A stretch of DNA of 64,000 nucleotides, taken from assembly GCF_016916835.1 (NCBI RefSeq), contig NZ_JAFFIX010000003.1:186001-250000 (forward strand), given 5' to 3'. This DNA comes from Actinacidiphila bryophytorum (GTDB lineage: Bacteria > Actinomycetota > Actinomycetes > Streptomycetales > Streptomycetaceae). How positions within the stretch are numbered: position 1 is the stretch's first letter; the number at the start of each line of letters is the position of its first letter. The notes under the pieces are model-generated. The model was not told the DNA's origin and searched no databases. It worked only from the letters and a program-made list of their open reading frames with translations. A program made the translations under genes and the position numbers. This document shows positions 31,282 through 38,600 of this stretch, piece by piece.

Positions 31282-33636
31282 TCATCCCGTCGCCGCGGCC
31301 TCCCCGCGTACCGCCCGGTAGAGCCGGAGCGAACGCGCCCCGACCCGCACCTCCGTCCCGGCCGCCGCGTGCGGCACCCGCGGCGGCGCCGACTGCGCCT
31401 CCTGCGCGGTGTCCAGCTGCAGTTCGTACGACGCACCCCACGGCATGCCCGGCAGGCGGAAGCCGACCGGCTGGTGGTGGGCGTGCACCACCAGCAGGAA
31501 GCTGTCGTCCACCATCGGCTCGCCCCGGGCGCCGCGGTGCGGGATGTCGGTGCCCGACAGGTACATCCCGAGCGTCGACGCCGGCGCGAACCACTCCGCG
31601 TCGGTCAGCTCCCGCCCGTGCGCGCCGAACCACGCCACGTCCCGCAGCCCCTCCGGCGCGGTCGCAAGACCCGAGAAGAAACCGCCGCTGCGCAGCACCG
31701 GGTGCTCCTTGCGCAGCGCGATCAGCCGCGCCGCCAGGTCGCGCAGCCCCGCCCAGCCCGGGTCGGACAGCAGCGACCAGTCCACCCAGCTGGTCTCGTT
31801 GTCCTGGCAGTAGGCGTTGTTGTTACCGCCCTGCGTGCGCCCCATCTCGTCGCCCGCGACCAGCATCGGCACCCCCGTCGACAGCAGCAGCGTCGAGAGC
31901 AGGTTGCGGATCTGCCGCCGCCTCAGCGCCGCCACCGCCGGGTCGTCGGTGGGACCCTCGGCCCCGCAGTTCCACGCCCGGTTGTCGTCGGTGCCGTCCC
32001 TGCCGTCCTCCCCGTTGGCCTCGTTGTGCTTGCGCTGGTGGCTGACCAGGTCGCGCAGCGTGAAACCGTCGTGCGCCGTCACGTAGTTCACCGACGCGTA
32101 CGGCCGCCTGCCGCCCCAGTCGTACAGGTCGCTCGACCCCGACAGCCGGTAGCCCAGGTCCCGCACGTCCTCGGTGGCGCCGCGCCAGAAGTCCCTGACG
32201 GTGTCGCGGAAACGGTCGTTCCACTCCGTCCACAGCGGCGGGAAGGCGCCCACCTGGTAGCCGCCCGCCCCCACGTCCCACGGCTCGGCGATCAGCTTCA
32301 CCCGGCGCAGCACCGGGTCCTGGGCGATGACCGCGAGGAAGGGCGAGAGCATGTCCACGTCGTGCATCGAGCGGGCCAGTGCCGCCGCCAGGTCGAAGCG
32401 GAAGCCGTCCACGCCCATCTCGGTCACCCAGTAGCGCAGCGAGTCGGTGATCAGCCGCAGCACGTGCGGCTGCGTCACCGCCAGCGTGTTGCCGCAGCCG
32501 GTGTAGTCCGCGTAGCCGCGCGGGTCCGCGCCCAGCCGGTAGTACGTGCGGTTGTCGATGCCGCGCAGCGACAGCGTCGGGCCGCCCTGGCCGCCCTCCG
32601 CGGTGTGGTTGTAGACCACGTCGAGGATCACCTCGATGCCCGCCGCGTGCAGCGCCCGCACCATCCGCTTGAACTCCCCGACCTGCCCGCCGCCGGAACC
32701 GCTCGCGCTGTAGGCCGCGTGCGGGGCGAAGTAGCCGATCGAGTTGTAGCCCCAGTAGTTGCGCAGGCCGCGCCGCTCCAGGTGGTCCTCGTGCGCGAAC
32801 TGGTGCACCGGCAGCAGCTCCACCGCCGTCACCCCGAGCCCGGTCAGGTGCGCGATCGCCGCCGGGTGCGCCAGACCCGCGTAAGTGCCGCGCAGCTCCG
32901 GCGGGACGTCCGGGTGGCGCCGGGTGAAGCCGCGCACGTGCAGCTCGTAGATCACCGTGTCCGACCACGGCGTCTTCGGGCGGCGGTCGTCCTCCCAGTC
33001 GTCGTCATCGTCGACCACCACGCCCTTGGGCACGAAGGGCGCCGAGTCGCGGTCGTCGCGCACCGTGTCGGCGACCGGCGCGTCCGGCCAGTCCCGCGCA
33101 TGCCCGTACACCTCGGGGACCAGCACGAAGTCGCCGTCCACCGCCCGCGCGTACGGGTCGAGCAGCAGCTTCGCCGGATTCCACCGGGCGCCCGTCCACG
33201 GGTCCCAGCGCCCGCCGACCCGGTAGCCGTAGCGCTGCCCCGGCAGCACACCCGGCACGAAGCCGTGCCACACCTGGTGCGTCAACTCCGTCAGCGGCGC
33301 CCGCGTCTCGGTGCCGTCCGGTGCGAACAGGCACACCTCGACGGACTCCGCGCCGCCCGCCCACAGCGCGAAGTTGGTGCCCGTACGCCCGTCCGGACCG
33401 GTGCGGAAGCGGGCGCCCAGCGGCTGCGGCGACCCCGGCCACACCTGCGCACTGGGCGGCTCGCGGCGGGGGCGGCCGCCGTGCGGGGCGACGGCGCGCT
33501 GCGCCGGGGGAGCGGCGAGGGTGCCGTTTCCCCTGGCCGCGGGGGCGTTCTGCGCGCCCGGCGCGTCCGGTTCCGCGGGGGGCAGCGGGGAGCCCTGCAC
33601 CCACCCGGATACGCCGGCCTCGCGGGTCTCCGACAC
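31282..33636 (-). CDS. glgX: Glycogen debranching enzyme
   Basis: Hydrolyses alpha-1,6 branches of phosphorylase-trimmed glycogen (GH13 isoamylase type). The 784-residue protein has a Pro/Ala-rich leader (about 1-70), a CBM48-type domain (TNFALWAGGAESVEVCLF), then the barrel with GVTAVELLPVHQF, nucleophile in DGFRFDLAAAL, acid/base in KLIAEPWDVG and VNYVTAHDGFTL. GTG 33636 is supported by GGAGGA six bases upstream; the longer frame is not. It works with the glgP product upstream in the window. It is divergent from the first L,D-transpeptidase gene. Confidence 0.95.
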   Translation of the reverse strand: MSETREAGVSGWVQGSPLPPAEPDAPGAQNAPAARGNGTLAAPPAQRAVAPHGGRPRREPPSAQVWPGSPQPLGARFRTGPDGRTGTNFALWAGGAESVEVCLFAPDGTETRAPLTELTHQVWHGFVPGVLPGQRYGYRVGGRWDPWTGARWNPAKLLLDPYARAVDGDFVLVPEVYGHARDWPDAPVADTVRDDRDSAPFVPKGVVVDDDDDWEDDRRPKTPWSDTVIYELHVRGFTRRHPDVPPELRGTYAGLAHPAAIAHLTGLGVTAVELLPVHQFAHEDHLERRGLRNYWGYNSIGYFAPHAAYSASGSGGGQVGEFKRMVRALHAAGIEVILDVVYNHTAEGGQGGPTLSLRGIDNRTYYRLGADPRGYADYTGCGNTLAVTQPHVLRLITDSLRYWVTEMGVDGFRFDLAAALARSMHDVDMLSPFLAVIAQDPVLRRVKLIAEPWDVGAGGYQVGAFPPLWTEWNDRFRDTVRDFWRGATEDVRDLGYRLSGSSDLYDWGGRRPYASVNYVTAHDGFTLRDLVSHQRKHNEANGEDGRDGTDDNRAWNCGAEGPTDDPAVAALRRRQIRNLLSTLLLSTGVPMLVAGDEMGRTQGGNNNAYCQDNETSWVDWSLLSDPGWAGLRDLAARLIALRKEHPVLRSGGFFSGLATAPEGLRDVAWFGAHGRELTDAEWFAPASTLGMYLSGTDIPHRGARGEPMVDDSFLLVVHAHHQPVGFRLPGMPWGASYELQLDTAQEAQSAPPRVPHAAAGTEVRVGARSLRLYRAVRGEAAATG

Positions 33637-33655
33637 GTGTTTCCTCCCACGGCTC

Positions 33656-33708
33656 GGACACGGCCGTCGCTTCGCCTGGCGTCCCGTGCCATGCGGCCGG
33701 CCGTGTCC
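33656..33708 (-). promoter_or_regulatory. Inverted repeat in the glgX leader
   Basis: Perfect 11-bp arms GGACACGGCCG (33656-33666) and CGGCCGTGTCC (33698-33708) are separated by 31 bp, starting 20 bp upstream of the glgX GTG. It may be an RNA stem in the leader or paired binding sites; nothing decides between them. Confidence 0.4.
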
Positions 33709-33832
33709 CTGCCCCATTCCTTCCCACCGCGGGCCTCCGACTCACCCCCTGCGACCGGCCGGGCAGCGCCCACCGCCGGGATACGGGCCGCGCGGTGCGT
33801 TTCCCCGGCGGCGGCAGCGTCGTTGACGGGGC

Positions 33833-35086
33833 GTGAGCAAAGCGGTGTGGCGCGCGGGGCGCGCGGGTGCGGGTGCCGGCGCGGGCGCGAGTGCGTGGCT
33901 GGGTGTGGGTGCGGTGCTGTGCGCGTTCGCGCTCGGCGGCTGCGGTACGGGTGCCGGCGGCGGCACGCCCGACGGCAAACCGGCGGACGGCACGGTCAGC
34001 GCCGCCCCCCAGCTGTCCCAGGCGGTGATCACGGTCGCACCCGGCGACGGCGCCAAGGACGTCGCCGCGGACGGCGCCCTCGCCGTCACCGTCGAGCAGG
34101 GCACCCTCACCGAGGTCGACGCGCAGGCCGCCGACGGCACCCCCGTACCCGGGACGCTGTCCGCCGACCGCCGCAGCTGGCACCCCACGTCCCGGCTCGC
34201 CCTCGCCACCCAGTACTCGGTGGACGCCCTCGCCGTCGACCCGCAGGGCCGGGCCGCCGCCAAGCACGCCGTCTTCACCACCGTCGTGCCGCAGCACACC
34301 GTCATCGGCTTCTTCACCCCCGAGGACGGCGCCACCGTCGGCGACGGCATGATCGTGACGCTGCGCTTCAGCCGCCCCGTCACCGACCGGGCCGCCGTCG
34401 AACGCGGCATCACGGTCGACGCGGACCCGGCCGCCACCGTCGTCGGCCACTGGTTCGGCGACCAGCGGCTCGACCTGCGCCCCGCCGACTACTGGCAGCC
34501 CGGCACCCGCGTCACCCTGCACCTGCGGCTGCGCGACGTCGAGGCCGCCCCCGGCGTCTACGGCACCCAGTCCAAGGACGTGCACTTCACCATCGGCCGC
34601 GACCAGCGCTCCACCGTCGACGCGGCGGCCCACACCATGACCGTCCGCCGCGACGGCCGGGTCGTCCGCAGCCTCGACGTCTCCGCCGGCGCACCCGGCC
34701 ACACCACGTACAACGGCGTCATGGTCATCACCGAGAAGTTCCCGGTGACCCGGATGGACAGCAGGACCGTCGGCTTCGGCGGCGAGTACGACATCCCCGA
34801 CGTCCCGCACGCGATGCGGCTCACCCGCTCCGGCACCTTCGTGCACGGCAACTACTGGTCCTCGCCCGACGTCTTCGGCCGCACCAACGTCAGCCACGGC
34901 TGCATCGGCCTGCTCGACACCAAGGGCGGCGGCCCCGACACCCCGGCCGGCTGGTTCTACGCCCACTCCCTGGTCGGCGACCCCATCCGGGTCGTCAACT
35001 CCCACGACACCACCGTCGCCCCCGACAACGGCATGAGCGGCTGGAACATGACCTGGCAGCAGTGGACGGCCGGTTCCGCCCTCTGA
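33833..35086 (+). CDS. L,D-transpeptidase lipoprotein (first copy)
   Basis: Cross-links peptidoglycan 3-3 or attaches proteins, acting outside the membrane. The 417-residue protein has an N-terminal helix ending in the lipobox ALGGC, two Ig-like domains (about 60-260, VITVAPGDGAKDVAADG and VIGFFTPEDGATVGDGM) and a YkuD catalytic domain with HGNYW...SHGCIGL; the nucleophile is Cys357. GTG 33833 is the only start close to the signal helix. It resembles the gene at 35542 along its whole length, so the pair arose by duplication. It is divergent from glgX. Confidence 0.93.
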   Translation: MSKAVWRAGRAGAGAGAGASAWLGVGAVLCAFALGGCGTGAGGGTPDGKPADGTVSAAPQLSQAVITVAPGDGAKDVAADGALAVTVEQGTLTEVDAQAADGTPVPGTLSADRRSWHPTSRLALATQYSVDALAVDPQGRAAAKHAVFTTVVPQHTVIGFFTPEDGATVGDGMIVTLRFSRPVTDRAAVERGITVDADPAATVVGHWFGDQRLDLRPADYWQPGTRVTLHLRLRDVEAAPGVYGTQSKDVHFTIGRDQRSTVDAAAHTMTVRRDGRVVRSLDVSAGAPGHTTYNGVMVITEKFPVTRMDSRTVGFGGEYDIPDVPHAMRLTRSGTFVHGNYWSSPDVFGRTNVSHGCIGLLDTKGGGPDTPAGWFYAHSLVGDPIRVVNSHDTTVAPDNGMSGWNMTWQQWTAGSAL

Positions 35087-35541
35087 GTCCCGTTTTCTCC
35101 GGCTGGGAAACCTGTGAACTCCCGCCAGGGGGAACCGAATCACTCTTTCGTGCGTCGATCTTGACGACCACGTGTCGGACACTGCGGCCTGCCCGCACGC
35201 CCCGCGCACACGGTTGTACGCCTGCACGACAGCAAGGAGTGACGCCATGTCCTGCTCGAACCCCGACTGCCGCAAAATGGGGTGCAGCACAGAACCCAAG
35301 CCCCGTCCGTCCCAGCAGGGCGGCCCACGCAAGGGCTGAACGCGGCCCGAGGCACCGCGCTCGCACGTCCGTACGGGCGGCCCCGCGGGGATGGACGCAC
35401 ACCGCACCCGGGTACACAGAAATCTGGGACGGAATGGTGACATAGCCGGGTGCCCGGGCACGCCCGAGGTGTGGTTTTCTAGCGCCGTCCGGGGGAGTCC
35501 AGGGCAGTGAGCGCGGGTAGCGGGGCAGGGGAGCAGCGGAA
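35087..35541. other. Region between the two L,D-transpeptidase genes
   Basis: About 455 bp, lower in GC than the flanking genes. It contains the 30-residue microprotein frame (35247-35339). Upstream of that frame GGGAAACC and GGGGGAACC (around 35105-35139) recall ECF-type -35 elements, but no matching -10 spacing convinced me. TTGACG at 35160 is another weak -35 candidate. The last 200 bp lead into the second transpeptidase. Confidence 0.4.
35247..35339 (+). CDS. Cysteine-containing 30-residue microprotein
   Basis: ATG at 35247 is preceded by AAGGAG with seven-base spacing, a textbook ribosome-binding site, and the frame runs 31 codons to TGA at 35337. The peptide starts MSCSNPDCRKMGCSTEP and continues with a basic Pro/Gln/Gly tail. 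Cys residues at 3, 8 and 13 are evenly spaced (C-X4-C-X4-C), suggesting metal binding, a disulfide or a redox role. There is no signal peptide or membrane helix. It lies between two L,D-transpeptidase genes on the same strand. I do not recognise it; expression is unproven. Confidence 0.55.
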   Translation: MSCSNPDCRKMGCSTEPKPRPSQQGGPRKG

Positions 35542-36777
35542 GTGAAGCCGATAGGTGTGGCGCCTGGCATCAGGAGAAGTGTGACGGCGCTCGCGCTCGG
35601 CGCGGTGCTGCTGCTCGGCACCGCGTGCAGCGGAGGCGGCGACAGCGGCGGCTCCGCCGCCGGCGACCCCAAGGCGCCCGGCAGCAGCCCTTCCGCCACG
35701 GCGGACACCGTCGCCTCGACCGCGGTCGTCACGATCGCGCCCGGCGACGGCGCGGACGACGTCGCCACCACCGGCACCCTCAAGGTCGCCGCGACCGGCG
35801 GCAAGCTGTCCAGCGTCGTCGTCAAGGACGACAAGGGCACCCAGGTGCCCGGTGAGATCAGCGCCGACGGCCTCGGCTGGACGCCCACCGGCCACCTCGA
35901 CACCTCCACGCAGTACACGGTCGACGCCAGCGCCAAGGACCCGGCGGGCCGGGAGTCCGACAAGCACTCCACCTTCACCACGGTCACCCCGAAGGACACC
36001 TTCGTCGGCTACTTCACCCCGGAGGACGGCTCCACGGTGGGCGTCGGCATGGAGGTCTACCTCAGGTTCAACCGGCCGATCGCGAACAAGAAGGCCGTCG
36101 AGGACGGCGTGCGGGTGAGCGCCTCCCCGTCCGTCCCGGTCGCCGCCCGCTGGAACGGCAGCCAGGAGCTGTACATCCGCCCGGCCGACTACTGGGCCGC
36201 CGGCACCAAGGTCACCCTCGACCTGGACCTCAAGGGCGTCGAGGGCGCCCCCGGCGTCTACGGCAAGCAGCAGAAGCAGGTCCACTTCACCATCGGCCGC
36301 CGCCAGGTCAGCATCGTCGACGCCGCCAAGCACTCGATGACCGTCTACCGCGACAACAAGCCGGTCAAGACCATCCCGATCTCCTCCGGCGCCCCGGAAC
36401 ACACCACGTACAACGGCAAGATGGTGATCTCCGAGAAGTACATCACCACCCGGATGAACGGCGACACGGTCGGCTTCGGCGGCGAGTACGACATCAAGGA
36501 CGTCCCGCACGCCATGCGCCTGACCACCTCGGGCACCTTCATCCACGGCAACTACTGGGCGGCCCCCTCGGTCTTCGGCAACAGCAACACCAGCCACGGC
36601 TGCGTGGGCATGCGCGACACCCGCGGCGCCCACGACTCGACGACCCCCGCGGCCTGGTTCTACGACCACTCGATCCTCGGCGACGTGGTCCAGGTGATCA
36701 ACTCCAAGGACAAGACGGTCCAGTGGTACAACGGCCTGAACGGCTGGAACCTCCCCTGGAGCCAGTGGAAGTCCTGA
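35542..36777 (+). CDS. L,D-transpeptidase lipoprotein (second copy)
   Basis: Peptidoglycan L,D-transpeptidase of 411 residues, paralogous to the copy at 33833. A signal helix (VTALALGAVLLLGTAC) ends in the lipobox LGTAC; two Ig-like domains follow (VVTIAPGDGADDVATTG, FVGYFTPEDGSTVGVGM), then the YkuD domain with HGNYWAAPSVFG and SHGCVGM, nucleophile Cys354. GTG 35542 was chosen for its place before the signal helix. Lys/Asp content is higher than in the first copy, so the two may differ in charge and partners. The protein anchors to the membrane outer face and acts on the wall. Confidence 0.94.
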   Translation: MKPIGVAPGIRRSVTALALGAVLLLGTACSGGGDSGGSAAGDPKAPGSSPSATADTVASTAVVTIAPGDGADDVATTGTLKVAATGGKLSSVVVKDDKGTQVPGEISADGLGWTPTGHLDTSTQYTVDASAKDPAGRESDKHSTFTTVTPKDTFVGYFTPEDGSTVGVGMEVYLRFNRPIANKKAVEDGVRVSASPSVPVAARWNGSQELYIRPADYWAAGTKVTLDLDLKGVEGAPGVYGKQQKQVHFTIGRRQVSIVDAAKHSMTVYRDNKPVKTIPISSGAPEHTTYNGKMVISEKYITTRMNGDTVGFGGEYDIKDVPHAMRLTTSGTFIHGNYWAAPSVFGNSNTSHGCVGMRDTRGAHDSTTPAAWFYDHSILGDVVQVINSKDKTVQWYNGLNGWNLPWSQWKS

Positions 36778-36828
36778 CCTGCCGGGCCGCCGCACCGCAT
36801 CCCGCGGGCTTCGTCGTAGGCTCGCGGG

Positions 36829-37596
36829 ATGACTGTGACCCTCGAAGTCGACGACGGTGTCGGCACTGTCCGGCTGGACCGGCCGCCGATGAACGCGCTG
36901 GACAGCGCCATGCAGGACCGGCTCAAGGAGGTCGCGCGGGAGGCTGCGGCGCGGCCGGACGTGCGGGCCGTGGTGCTGTGGGGCGGGGAGAAGGTGTTCG
37001 CGGCGGGGGCGGACATCAAGGAGATGCAGGGCATGTCCTACGAGGACATGGTGGACCGGTCGGGGCCGCTGCAGGAGGCCTTCACGGCGGTGGCCAGGAT
37101 CCCCAAGCCGGTGGTGGCCGCGGTGACCGGGTACGCGCTGGGCGGCGGCTGCGAGCTGGCGCTGTGCGCGGACATCAGGATCGCCGCGGACAACGCCAGG
37201 TTGGGGCAGCCGGAGATCCTGCTCGGGCTGATCCCGGGGGCCGGCGGCACGCAGCGGCTGGCGCGGCTGGTGGGTCCCTCGCGGGCCAAGGACCTGATCT
37301 TCACCGGGCGGATGGTGGGCGCGGCCGAGGCGCTGTCGATCGGCCTGGTGGACCAGGTGGTGCCGGCCGGCGAGGTGCACGCGAGCGCGCTGGCCTGGGC
37401 GGCGCGGCTGGCCCGCGGGCCCGCCTATGCGCTGCGGGCGGCGAAGGAGGCGGTGGACGCCGGCCTGGAGACCGACCTGGACAGCGGGCTCGCCCTCGAA
37501 AAGTCGCTGTTCGCCGGGCTGTTCGCGACGGCCGACCGGGAGATCGGAATGCGCAGCTTCATCGAGCACGGCCCGGGCAAGGCGGAATTCCACTGA
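36829..37596 (+). CDS. Enoyl-CoA hydratase/isomerase family protein
   Basis: Crotonase-fold enzyme of 255 residues, probably hydrating 2-enoyl-CoA in fatty or branched-chain acid breakdown. The N-terminal RLDRPPMNALD, oxyanion-hole stretch FAAGADIKEM, and GYALGGGCELALCADIRIA are present; the catalytic Glu pair is represented in GQPEILLGLIPGAGGTQRLAR (second Glu region complete). ATG 36829 matches the family start. It follows the transpeptidase by 51 bp on the same strand, which may be only proximity. Substrate range is not deducible. Confidence 0.92.
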   Translation: MTVTLEVDDGVGTVRLDRPPMNALDSAMQDRLKEVAREAAARPDVRAVVLWGGEKVFAAGADIKEMQGMSYEDMVDRSGPLQEAFTAVARIPKPVVAAVTGYALGGGCELALCADIRIAADNARLGQPEILLGLIPGAGGTQRLARLVGPSRAKDLIFTGRMVGAAEALSIGLVDQVVPAGEVHASALAWAARLARGPAYALRAAKEAVDAGLETDLDSGLALEKSLFAGLFATADREIGMRSFIEHGPGKAEFH

Positions 37597-37615
37597 GCGC
37601 GACCCGCGAGGAGAT

Positions 37616-37634
37616 CTGTACGATTGCCGTACAG
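37616..37634. promoter_or_regulatory. Perfect inverted repeat CTGTACG-N5-CGTACAG
   Basis: The 19-bp sequence CTGTACGATTGCCGTACAG lies 20 bp after the enoyl-CoA hydratase stop. Its spacing is typical for a dimeric TetR/GntR-type regulator site. It could also be an RNA hairpin ending the echA transcript, but the stem is short. Confidence 0.5.
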
Positions 37635-37670
37635 GTGCTCGAACGGCAGTAGCTCACGGGTGGCGGCCCA

Positions 37671-37700
37671 CCTTAAGGCAGTCTTAAGAGAGCCTTAAGG
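37671..37700 (+). promoter_or_regulatory. Three CTTAAG boxes phased at 11 bp
   Basis: CTTAAG occurs at 37672-37677, 37683-37688 and 37694-37699, so the centres are exactly 11 bp apart and all boxes face one side of the helix. The outer two are extended to CCTTAAGG. Spacing CTTAAG-N5-CTTAAG equals that of OmpR/PmrA-class response-regulator boxes. It lies upstream of the regulatory ATPase gene. Confidence 0.65.
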
Positions 37701-37884
37701 AATTTCGGGCCGCCACCGATCACCGGGATGGTTGGCTTCGTCAACATCGCAGGCCGGACCGGCCGTAGCCGCCCGATTCATGCCACCGGAATATGCCGAA
37801 ACGGCGGGATGGAACGGGTCATTCCTCTTCGTCAATTCCCTCCGTTGCACCCCGCGACGAGGCGTGTACGGCCATGATGAACCC

Positions 37885-38427
37885 ATGGCGGGCAGGGGTG
37901 GATCCGAGCAGCCGCAGCGGGTGGACGCGAATACCGCCGCGGGTGCCGCACCCGTACTCTCCGGCGAATCCGGCGAATCCGCTGCCCCCTCCGACCTGGC
38001 CGACCCCGCGGAAGCGGCCAGCGGAGTCCTCGACCTGCTGGGCGACCCGTCCGCGGAAGAGGTCCATCTGACCTCGCGCCCCGAATCCGCCTCGACCGCC
38101 CGCCGGTTGGCGCTGTCGGTGGTCCGGCTGTGGGGGCTCCCGCAGTTCGGCGACACCGTCGAGCTGCTGGTCTCGGAGCTGGTCGGCAACGCCGTACGCC
38201 ACACCGGCGCCCGCAGCTTCGGGCTGCGCATGCGCCGCCGCCGCGGCTGGGTGCGGGTCGAGGTGCGCGACCCCTCGCGGGCGCTGCCCTGCCTGCTGCC
38301 GGTGCACGACCTGGACATCAGCGGGCGTGGCCTCTTCCTGGTCGACAAGCTCTCCGACCGCTGGGGCGTCGACCTGCAGCCGCGCGGCAAGACCACCTGG
38401 TTCGAACTGCGGGTGCCCGAGCGCTAG
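37885..38427 (+). CDS. ATP-binding regulatory protein (HATPase_c_2, anti-sigma/serine-kinase type)
   Basis: A 180-residue protein with an acidic, Ala-rich N-terminus of about 70 residues and a GHKL ATPase domain: N box ELVSELVGNAVRHTG-like segment (LLVSELVGNAVRHTGA), G1 box DISGRGLFLVDKLSDRWG and G2-type GKTTWFEL. Streptomycetes have dozens of such stand-alone ATPases, some acting as anti-sigma kinases or partners of PP2C phosphatases; none of those partners is adjacent here. ATG 37885 (MAGRGG) is preferred; GTG 37864 or TTG 37732 would lengthen it. Regulation through the CTTAAG boxes upstream is inference. Confidence 0.8.
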   Translation: MAGRGGSEQPQRVDANTAAGAAPVLSGESGESAAPSDLADPAEAASGVLDLLGDPSAEEVHLTSRPESASTARRLALSVVRLWGLPQFGDTVELLVSELVGNAVRHTGARSFGLRMRRRRGWVRVEVRDPSRALPCLLPVHDLDISGRGLFLVDKLSDRWGVDLQPRGKTTWFELRVPER

Positions 38428-38527
38428 TCGGCCCGCCGCCAGGCGCCCCCCGGCCACCCGCCCCGCACCGCCGATATCCGCGGCCTTGACGCGGCCCCAC
38501 CGCAGTACTAGAAAGCCCTTGCTCGAA

Positions 38528-38562
38528 GAGAGCGCTCTCAAGCACCAGCCCCGGGAGCGCTC
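38528..38562 (+). promoter_or_regulatory. LacI-type operator(s) upstream of the GH16 gene
   Basis: GAGAGCGCTCTC (38528-38539) is a perfect 12-bp palindrome with the AGCGCT core of LacI-family sites; a second core GAGCGCTC lies at 38555-38562, 25 bp on. They precede the GH16 start by 40-70 bp, fitting repression by a sugar-responsive LacI regulator not encoded in the window. Confidence 0.65.
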
Positions 38563-38600
38563 AGCCACCCCACATGGCACATCGGGACAGGAGACCACGC

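Noticed and set aside
35105..35180. An ECF (SigE-type) promoter before the microprotein
   Set aside because: GGAAC is present but no CGT/GTC -10 element occurs at 15-17 bp spacing.
31255..35445. A 1396-codon plus-strand frame antisense to glgX and across the first transpeptidase
   Set aside because: Composition is Arg/Val/His/Gln-rich with no family motif; it mirrors glgX third-position GC bias.
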